Of a stretch of DNA of 28,777 bases, positions 23,325 through 28,777 are shown one piece after another; position 1 is the stretch's first letter; every line of letters begins with the position of its first letter. Location: contig JBFHDX010000041.1 in NCBI GenBank assembly GCA_041584475.1, positions 1 through 28,777 of the forward strand, read 5' to 3'. The DNA comes from JBFHDX01 sp041584475 (GTDB lineage Bacteria > Pseudomonadota > Alphaproteobacteria > UBA8366 > JADFVY01). Both the position numbers and the translations under genes were made by a program. The notes beneath the pieces are model-generated. The model saw only the letters and a program-made list of their open reading frames with translations. It did not search any database and was not told where the DNA came from.

Positions 23325-23382
23325 CGGGGACACAATACTCAATTCGCCGGGATCAGGTCCGGAATAAAGTATTGTGTCCCCG
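23325..23382. repeat. 58-bp hairpin element with 15-bp perfect ends
   Basis: CGGGGACACAATACT (23325-23339) and AGTATTGTGTCCCCG (23368-23382) are perfect inverted repeats; inside, ATTC-G-CCGG and CCGGAAT extend the pairing, leaving the loop GATCAGGT. The whole unit could fold as one long hairpin. The GGGGACACAATACT end resembles, from memory, repeats found near REP-associated (IS200-like) transposases; no transposase is in the window. Confidence 0.85.
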
Positions 23383-23416
23383 AATTCACGCGTCGATGCG
23401 GAGCGAGGTACCGACG

Positions 23417-23749
23417 GTGCGCGATCCTGGCACACGACCCGGCGGGGCAATGGCCGCGTTGCGCCGCCTCTGGGCCGGCGAAATGCCGCTCGGCCGCGCG
23501 TTCTGGATCTACGCCGTCGCCGGCGGGCTCGCCGTCAACCTGACGACGAGCGTCCTGTTCCTCGTGCTGATATCGGCGGACCGGCCGGCGCTGGCGCTGA
23601 TCGCCGGCTACGCCCTGCCGGTACCGTACAATCTGGTCGCGCTTGTCGGCGTCTGGCGTGCCGCCGACCGCTACCGCGGCGAGCGGATGCACGCGGACCT
23701 TGCGCGCGTCGTCACGCTCGTCGTGATGGTGATCCTGACCGTGACGTGA
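23417..23749 (+). CDS. Small multi-pass membrane protein
   Basis: From a GTG at 23417 the product is about 110 residues. It has two clear hydrophobic segments (FWIYAVAGGLAVNLTTSVLFLVLI and ALALIAGYALPVPYNLVALVGVW), a charged stretch ADRYRGERMHADLA and a third short hydrophobic end VVTLVVMVILTVT. The start is unsettled: GAGG lies eight bases before this GTG, and ATGs at 23396 and 23450 are alternatives. I do not recognise a characterised family. It converges with the aminotransferase gene, with only ten bases between the stop codons. Confidence 0.65.
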   Translation: MRDPGTRPGGAMAALRRLWAGEMPLGRAFWIYAVAGGLAVNLTTSVLFLVLISADRPALALIAGYALPVPYNLVALVGVWRAADRYRGERMHADLARVVTLVVMVILTVT

Positions 23750-23759
23750 CGGTCGCCGC

Positions 23760-25166
23760 TCAGGATCGGGCGGCCGCGACGCCGATATCCCGTGCCGTGA
23801 GGTCGAAAGCCTTGCGGGCGAGGTCGACCAGCTCGTCGATCTGCTGCGGCGTCACGATGAGCGGCGGCGAGAGCACCATGATGTCGCGCACCGCGCGCAT
23901 CACGAGGCCGCTGTTGAAACAGTGGTCGCGACAGATCGTACCGACCTTGCCCGGCGGATCGAAGTGCGTGCGCGTCGCCTTGTCGCGGACCAGCTCGATG
24001 GCGCCGATGAGCCCGACCGAGCGCGTCTCGCCGACGAGCGGGTGATCGTCCAGCCGCTTCAGGGCTTCGGCGAGATACGGCCCGGTCTCGTTGCGCACGC
24101 GCTCGACCAGGCCCTCGCGCCGGATGATCTCGATGTTCTTCAGCGCCACCGCGCAGGCCGTCGGATGGCCGGAATAGGTGAAGCCGTGGAAGAACTCGCC
24201 GCCCTTGTCGATCAGCGTTTCCGCCACGCGGTCGCCGACCATCGCGGCTGAGATCGGCAGATAGCCGGACGACATGCCCTTGGCCAGCGTGATCATGTCG
24301 GGCTCGATGCCGAACGTCTCCAGCCCGAGCCAGTTGCCGGTGCGACCGAAGCCGCAGATCACCTCGTCGCAGATCAGCAGGATGTCGTGCTTGCGGCAGA
24401 TGCGCTGCACCTCGGGCCAGTAGGTCGCGGGCGGGATGATGACCCCGCCGGCACCCTGGACCGGCTCGCCGATGAAGGCGGCGACGGAATCGGCGCCGAG
24501 TTCCTCGATCTTCTCCTCGATCGCGCGCGCGGCGGCGAGGCCGAACGCGTCGGGGTCCATGTCGCCGCCCTCGCCGTACCAGTAGGGCTGCCGGACGTGG
24601 ACGATGCCGGGAATGATGCCGCCCTGCTTGTGCATCGGCTCCATGCCGCCGAGGCTGAGCGCCGCCGTTGTGCTGCCGTGATAGGCGTTGTGCCGGCTGA
24701 TGATCACCTGCTTTTCCGGCCTGCCCTCCAGCGCCCAGTAGTGGCGCACCATGCGCAGGATCGTGTCGTTCGCCTCGGATCCCGAGTTGGCGAAGAAGAC
24801 GTGGTTGAAGTTCGCCGGCGTCATGTCGCACAGCACCTTCGACAGCTCCGCCGCCGGCGGCGTCGTCGTCTTGAAGAAGGTGTTGTAGAAGGGCAGCTCC
24901 AACATCTGCTCGGCGGCCGTGGCCACCAGTTCACGGCGGCCGTAGCCGACATTGACGCACCACAGCCCGGCCATGCCGTCGAGATAGCGGCGGCCCTGCG
25001 CATCCCAGAGATAGACGCCGTCGGCATGGGTGATGACGCGACCGCCGCCCTCGGCGGCGAGCGCCTTGTAGTCCGTGAACGGGTGCAGGTGATGCGCCGT
25101 ATCCTCGCGGATCAGCGCCTCGCCGTCATAATTGCGGCCCGTCGAGGCCTCCAGGATGTCGTCCAT
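23760..25166 (-). CDS. spuC: Class III aminotransferase, SpuC-like
   Basis: The 468-residue PLP enzyme has FFANSGSEAND (124-134), Asp267 in ICDEVICGFGRTG and the Schiff-base Lys296 in TLAKGMSSGYLP, with the class III C-terminal domain complete. Its segments (NHVFFANSGSEANDT, RHNAYHGST, CDEVICGFGRTGNW) match the putrescine/polyamine:pyruvate aminotransferase (SpuC/YgjG-adjacent) group, though beta-alanine or taurine relatives are close. It would turn a diamine or similar amine into an aldehyde. The ATG at 25166 was preferred to a GTG three codons upstream because the GGAG site is too close to the latter. It lies 219 bases after a glutamine-synthetase-like gene. Confidence 0.85.
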   Translation of the reverse strand: MDDILEASTGRNYDGEALIREDTAHHLHPFTDYKALAAEGGGRVITHADGVYLWDAQGRRYLDGMAGLWCVNVGYGRRELVATAAEQMLELPFYNTFFKTTTPPAAELSKVLCDMTPANFNHVFFANSGSEANDTILRMVRHYWALEGRPEKQVIISRHNAYHGSTTAALSLGGMEPMHKQGGIIPGIVHVRQPYWYGEGGDMDPDAFGLAAARAIEEKIEELGADSVAAFIGEPVQGAGGVIIPPATYWPEVQRICRKHDILLICDEVICGFGRTGNWLGLETFGIEPDMITLAKGMSSGYLPISAAMVGDRVAETLIDKGGEFFHGFTYSGHPTACAVALKNIEIIRREGLVERVRNETGPYLAEALKRLDDHPLVGETRSVGLIGAIELVRDKATRTHFDPPGKVGTICRDHCFNSGLVMRAVRDIMVLSPPLIVTPQQIDELVDLARKAFDLTARDIGVAAARS

Positions 25167-25315
25167 CGATGACACGCTCCATCGGGCAGGTCCGGGTTTC
25201 GGAGAACCGGAGCGAGCGCGCCGGGCCGGTGGGCTGCCGGGGCACCGCCTGCGATTGAAATCGGGAGATACGCGTTCGCTCCCGGGGAAGTCGGTATTCC
25301 GTAATATAACGTTGT

Positions 25316-25331
25316 GGCGACAATCGGGCCA
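25316..25331 (-). promoter_or_regulatory. Candidate sigma-54 promoter of the aminotransferase
   Basis: The minus strand reads TGGCCCGATTGTCGCC, with the invariant GG and GC exactly ten bases apart and most of the -24 box (TGGC-CG) matching the TGGCACG-N4-TTGC consensus. It would start transcription near 25305, about 140 bases before the gene. A TATATT at 25303-25308 could also act in a sigma-70 promoter, but no -35 partner is seen. Confidence 0.4.
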
Positions 25332-25385
25332 CCATTTTGTTCGCGTTTTCGAATCGGAACAAACGACTGTCGCAGCCGCTTGGCG

Positions 25386-26729
25386 TCATACGTTGAGCAG
25401 CAGGTTTTCGCGCTCCCACGAGCTGATAACCCGCTGATACGCATCATATTCCAGGTTCTTGACCTCGAGCAGCGCCGCCACGAACCGGTCGCCGAGCACG
25501 TCCTTTAGCGGGCGCGCATGGTTGAGCTTGTAGAGCGCATCGGTAAGGTGTCGCGGCAGGCTGTAGGCGAAGCGGTAGGCGTTGCCCTCCACCGGGTTGT
25601 TCGGCTCGATCTTCTCGGTCATGCCGAGCCAGCCGCACGCCAGCGATGCGGCGATGGCGAGATAGGGGTTTGCGTCGACGCCGGCGACCCGGTTCTCGAC
25701 CCGTCGATTGGCCGGATCGGAGACCGGCACGCGCAAGCCGACGGTCCGGTTGTCGTGACCCCAGTGCACGTTGATCGGGGCGTCGGAGTACGGCATCAGC
25801 CGGCGGTAGGAGTTGACGTTGGGCGCGAACAGGGGCACCGCGGCCGGCAGGTAGCGCTGCAGCCCGCCGATGTGATTGAGGAACAGCGCGGAATCCTTCC
25901 CCGCCTTGGTCGCGAACAGGTTCCTGCCACTCTTCGTATCGATCACCGACTGGTGGATATGCATCGCCGAGCCGGGTTCGTTCTGGTGCGGCTTGGCCAT
26001 GAACGTCGCGTAAACCTTGTGGCGCAACGCCGCCTGCCGGACGGTTCGCTTGAACACGAACACCTGGTCGGCGAGTTCCATCGCATCGCCGTGGTTGAAG
26101 TTTATCTCGAACTGCGCCGCCCCGGCCTCGTGCGCGAGCGTATCGACATCGATCTCCTGCAGCTCGCAGAAGTCGTAGATCTCTTCCATGATCGGATCGA
26201 ATTCATTGGCGGCTTCGATGCCGAACGCCTGGCGCCCCGATTCCTGCCGACCGGACAAACCGATCGGCGGCTCCAGCGGATAGTCCGGATCGGTATTCAC
26301 CTTCACCAGGTAGAACTCCATCTCCGGCGCGACGACGGGCCTCCAGCCCTGCTCCTCGTACAGTCGGATGACCCGACGCAGCAACTCGCGCGGAGCGATG
26401 TCGACAGGGCGCCCGTCGAGATAGAACGCGTCGGCGATGATCTGGGCGGTCGGCTCGTCGTACCAGGGGACCATGCGGATGGTCGCCGGGTCGGGCACCA
26501 GCAACACGTCCGAGTTGGCCGGATCGGCGACGTCGGAGACCCGACGGTACGAGCCGGTGACGCTCTGCACGAAAACGGCCTCGGGCAGGCGCAGCCCTTT
26601 TTCCTGCGCCCCCTTGATGAATTTGCTGGACGGCAGGATCTTGCCGCGCGCGATGCCCGACATGTCGGACACCATGCATTCCACCTCCTCGATCTTCCGG
26701 GTGGCGATCCACTCTTCGAGCGATGTCAT
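25386..26729 (-). CDS. puuA: Glutamine synthetase-like gamma-glutamylamine ligase
   Basis: The 447-residue protein has the GS beta-grasp N-domain (MVSDMSGIARGKILP) and catalytic domain: metal and substrate residues E136/E138 in APEMEFY, E201 and E208 (HEAGAAQFEIN), H257 and H259 (GSAMHIHQS), NVNSYRR (304-310) and R347 (VENR). It is shorter than GlnA and lacks the adenylylation-tyrosine loop, fitting the PuuA/SpuB/GlnA-like group that joins glutamate to putrescine or other amines with ATP. It is on the same strand as, and upstream of, the SpuC-like aminotransferase. The ATG at 26729 has only a weak ribosome site (CAGG). Confidence 0.87.
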   Translation of the reverse strand: MTSLEEWIATRKIEEVECMVSDMSGIARGKILPSSKFIKGAQEKGLRLPEAVFVQSVTGSYRRVSDVADPANSDVLLVPDPATIRMVPWYDEPTAQIIADAFYLDGRPVDIAPRELLRRVIRLYEEQGWRPVVAPEMEFYLVKVNTDPDYPLEPPIGLSGRQESGRQAFGIEAANEFDPIMEEIYDFCELQEIDVDTLAHEAGAAQFEINFNHGDAMELADQVFVFKRTVRQAALRHKVYATFMAKPHQNEPGSAMHIHQSVIDTKSGRNLFATKAGKDSALFLNHIGGLQRYLPAAVPLFAPNVNSYRRLMPYSDAPINVHWGHDNRTVGLRVPVSDPANRRVENRVAGVDANPYLAIAASLACGWLGMTEKIEPNNPVEGNAYRFAYSLPRHLTDALYKLNHARPLKDVLGDRFVAALLEVKNLEYDAYQRVISSWERENLLLNV

Positions 26730-26903
26730 GACGTGACCTGAAAAATTCCAGAAAACAGCGACCCCGAACGTCGGCGCAAGCCGTCGATGGCCGACGCCGG
26801 ACAACGCGTCGCGTCGGGCGGCCGCGGTTAACGAGGCCCTTGACGCGCCATTGGGAATGCGCACGATGCTTCGATTCGCAAAGGAATACAAGCGGGAGTC
26901 GGC
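26730..26903. promoter_or_regulatory. Divergent promoter region of two GS-like genes
   Basis: These 174 bases must hold the start signals of both genes. A GG-N10-GC pattern on the minus strand (TGGCGCGTCAAGGGCC, 26835-26850) is a weak sigma-54 candidate for the left gene. TTGACG (26840-26845) on the plus strand lacks a good -10. Confidence 0.25.
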
Positions 26904-28292
26904 ATGATGCCCAAGGATGTCGAAGCGGCGGAGGCCGAGGCGTTTCTCGCCGAGCATCCCGATATCGAGACGATCGAGCTGCTGATTCCCGACATGTGCG
27001 GCATCCTGCGCGGCAAGCGGCTAACGCGGGACAGCTTCGGCAAGCTGTTCGCCGGCGACGTGCGCGTGCCCGGTTCGGTTTACCTGCTCGACGCCACCGG
27101 CCAGAGCGTGCCGACGATCCATTACGGCATCGCCGACGGCGATCCCGACTATTTCTGCCATGCGGTGCCGGGTTCCCTGAACCGCGTTCCCTGGTCGGAC
27201 AAGCCGATGGGCCAGGTTCTCGGCACGATGACCGAGGAGGACGGCACGCCGCTCTATTCGGACCCGCGGGCGATCCTCAAGTCGAACGTGGAGCGGCTGG
27301 TGGCGCTCGACCTGACGCCGACCGTGGCGATCGAGCTGGAATTCTACCTCCTGGACCAGGAACCGGGACCGGACGGCCGGCCGCGGCCCGCCTTCTCCGC
27401 GACGAGCGGCTATCGCCAGACGACGACGCAGGTGCTCGGCACGGAGGAACTCGCCGATTTCGAGGCTTTCCTCGGCGAGGTCGAGTCGTGCTGCAAGGCC
27501 CTGGCGATCCCGGCCGAAGCGGCGTCGAAGGAGTACGCGCCGGGCCAGTACGAGATCAATCTGCATTACGTGGCGGACGCGCTGGCGGCGTGCGACCAGG
27601 GGGTCCTGTTGAAGCGCGCGATCAAGGGCGTGGCCCGCCGCCACGGCCTGCTCGCAAGCTTCATGGCGAAACCATTCGAGGAGTCCGCCGGGAGCGGGCT
27701 GCACGTACATGTCAGCCTGTACGACAAGGACGGCGAGAACGGGTTCGTCGGCGCGCCGGACAAGTCCCTCGGGATACCCGCCGGGCCGCGGTTGCGAAAC
27801 GCCGTCGGCGGGCTGATCGAGGCGATGCCCGAGAGCATGGCGATCTTCGCCCCCAACGCGAATTCCTATCGTCGCTTCCGGCCCGGGGCATACGCCCCGG
27901 TCTCGCCGTCGTGGGGGGTCAACAACCGCTCGGTGGCGATCCGCATCCCGCCGTCCGATGCGGCGGCGCTGCGGGTCGAGCACCGCAACGCCGGCGCCGA
28001 CGCCAACATCTATCTCGCGACGGCCGCCGTGCTGGCCGGCATCCACCACGGCATCACCAACGAGGTCGCCGCGCCGCCGCACAGCGTCGGGGACCAGGAC
28101 CCCGAGGGGCTGCCGGTACTGCCGCTGAACTGGTGGAGTTCGCTCAACCGGTTCCGCGAGGGGCGTATCCTGCCGGACTATCTGGGCGAGAAGTATCACG
28201 GCCTCTACGAAGCGTGCCGCCGCTTCGAGTGCGACAGCTATCACGCGCGCATCCAGCCACTCGATTACGACTGGTACCTGCGCACCGTGTAA
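26904..28292 (+). CDS. Second glutamine synthetase-like gamma-glutamyl ligase
   Basis: The 462-residue paralogue carries E144/E146 (AIELEFY), E210 and E217 (KEYAPGQYEIN), H267/H269 (GLHVHVS) and a conserved NANSYRRF, so it keeps the GS catalytic set. It is clearly diverged from the neighbouring ligase, with a different N-terminus (PDMCGILRGKRL) and a GYRQTTTQVLG insert. This suggests a different amine, for example ethanolamine, an aromatic amine or a longer polyamine, although that is inference. GGGAG precedes the ATG. It is read divergently from the first ligase. Confidence 0.87.
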   Translation: MMPKDVEAAEAEAFLAEHPDIETIELLIPDMCGILRGKRLTRDSFGKLFAGDVRVPGSVYLLDATGQSVPTIHYGIADGDPDYFCHAVPGSLNRVPWSDKPMGQVLGTMTEEDGTPLYSDPRAILKSNVERLVALDLTPTVAIELEFYLLDQEPGPDGRPRPAFSATSGYRQTTTQVLGTEELADFEAFLGEVESCCKALAIPAEAASKEYAPGQYEINLHYVADALAACDQGVLLKRAIKGVARRHGLLASFMAKPFEESAGSGLHVHVSLYDKDGENGFVGAPDKSLGIPAGPRLRNAVGGLIEAMPESMAIFAPNANSYRRFRPGAYAPVSPSWGVNNRSVAIRIPPSDAAALRVEHRNAGADANIYLATAAVLAGIHHGITNEVAAPPHSVGDQDPEGLPVLPLNWWSSLNRFREGRILPDYLGEKYHGLYEACRRFECDSYHARIQPLDYDWYLRTV

Positions 28293-28451
28293 CGCGTGCG
28301 GCGAGGTGCGGGTCGTGTGTCTCGCGAAGCCGCGGCTCACCGAGCGATCGTCGGCAGCGCGGCGCGGTCGGCCATCCGGCGGCGGAAATCGTTGGCGATA
28401 GCCATTTCCCACCTCGTTGCCGCAGATATATCCCATGCATATGGCTCGGTG

Positions 28452-28485
28452 TCGCACGGTATTCACGCGGCGAAGTACCGTGCGA
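28452..28485. promoter_or_regulatory. 10-bp perfect inverted repeat before the lipoprotein
   Basis: TCGCACGGTA (28452-28461) and TACCGTGCGA (28476-28485) are separated by 14 bases and end 29 bases before the lipoprotein start codon. It could be a regulator site or an RNA hairpin in the leader. The rest of the 222-base gap after the GS-like gene shows no other signal. Confidence 0.5.
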
Positions 28486-28514
28486 TTCGCTGCACCGCCG
28501 CATCGGGGCAGAAC

Positions 28515-28777
28515 ATGGGTAAGACGTTCAGACGGACTGCGTTGGTCCTTTGTGCTTTGGCGCTTGCAACGGCCGGCGGCTGTGCCGGGCTAATCGAGGG
28601 CAAGAAGACCCAACGGGTAAGCAGCGTCGTCGAATTCCTCTACCCGGACCGCACCGACGTCGTGGAGACGCCGACGATACCCGAGCTCCGACTACCGATG
28701 ACCGTCGGTGTCGCCTTCGTCCCGCCGCCCGCCGGCCGTCATGCGCAGCACCAGATCGACGAACAACAGAAATTTTC
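28515..28777 (+). CDS. Lipoprotein, rhombotarget-like, cut by window end
   Basis: Only the first 87 codons are present; the frame is open at the edge. It begins MGKTFRRTALVLCALALATAGGC, a lipoprotein signal with lipid-attachment cysteine at residue 23, then AGLIEGKKTQRVSSVVEFLYPD, IPELRLPMTVGVAFVPPP and HQIDEQQKF. The VVEFLYP...LRLPMTVGVAFVP pattern recalls the family annotated as rhombotarget lipoproteins, found with rhombosortase systems. That assignment is from memory and the rest of the gene would decide it. Confidence 0.6.
   Translation, partial: MGKTFRRTALVLCALALATAGGCAGLIEGKKTQRVSSVVEFLYPDRTDVVETPTIPELRLPMTVGVAFVPPPAGRHAQHQIDEQQKF

Noticed and set aside
26840..26863. TTGACG as a sigma-70 -35 box for the second GS-like gene
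   Set aside because: At 16-18 bases downstream nothing resembles a -10 box.

Overview
This window reads as a chromosomal segment from a GC-rich alphaproteobacterium, probably Rhodospirillales-like. The clues are high GC with a strong G/C third-position bias, a Tat-type polyamine-binding protein, a BKACE (DUF849) operon and a RutE-like nitroreductase. The taxon is inferred from gene content only. I see no rRNA, tRNA, CRISPR array, transposase or phage gene.

Left part (1-6.4 kb): mixed housekeeping and envelope genes. A YciI-like protein and 3-methyladenine DNA glycosylase I (tag) lie on the + strand. On the - strand are a TerC-family membrane protein, a large lipase-class-3 lipoprotein and an unrecognised secreted protein with a DAEP repeat. 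A membrane-anchored M28 peptidase (+) and a 75-residue membrane protein (-) follow.

Centre-left (6.5-12.5 kb): a minus-strand catabolic operon, in transcription order aldehyde dehydrogenase, SDR dehydrogenase, 3-hydroxyacyl-CoA-dehydrogenase-like enzyme and beta-keto-acid cleavage enzyme (BKACE). It reads as a route from an alcohol or aldehyde to a 3-hydroxy acid, a 3-keto acid and then cleavage with acetyl-CoA. Carnitine-type catabolism is the best-known analogue, but the substrate is open. A VOC protein diverges from it. A family of palindromic intergenic elements (about 70 bp) with variable but perfectly paired central stems punctuates this operon and the gap before it, with six recognisable copies in 4 kb.

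Middle (12-17 kb): a di-heme peroxidase (MauG/CcpA-like) lipoprotein is translationally coupled to a small DUF5666-like exported protein. An NYN-LOTUS RNase-like protein diverges from a RlmD/RumA-type rRNA methyltransferase.

Right part (16-28.3 kb): genes resembling a polyamine uptake and gamma-glutamylation system. An ABC transporter (ATPase, Tat-exported binding protein, two permeases, then an SDR) and, further on, a SpuC-like aminotransferase and two divergent glutamine-synthetase-like (PuuA/SpuB-type) ligases suggest import of putrescine or a similar amine, gamma-glutamylation and/or transamination. A -24/-12 (sigma-54-like) promoter candidate precedes the aminotransferase, which would fit nitrogen control. 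Between these blocks lie a RutE-like nitroreductase, a probable DUF6882 protein of lower GC, an ABM-fold monooxygenase and a small membrane protein preceded by a 58-bp hairpin element. The window ends inside a lipoprotein gene whose N-terminus resembles the rhombotarget lipoprotein family.
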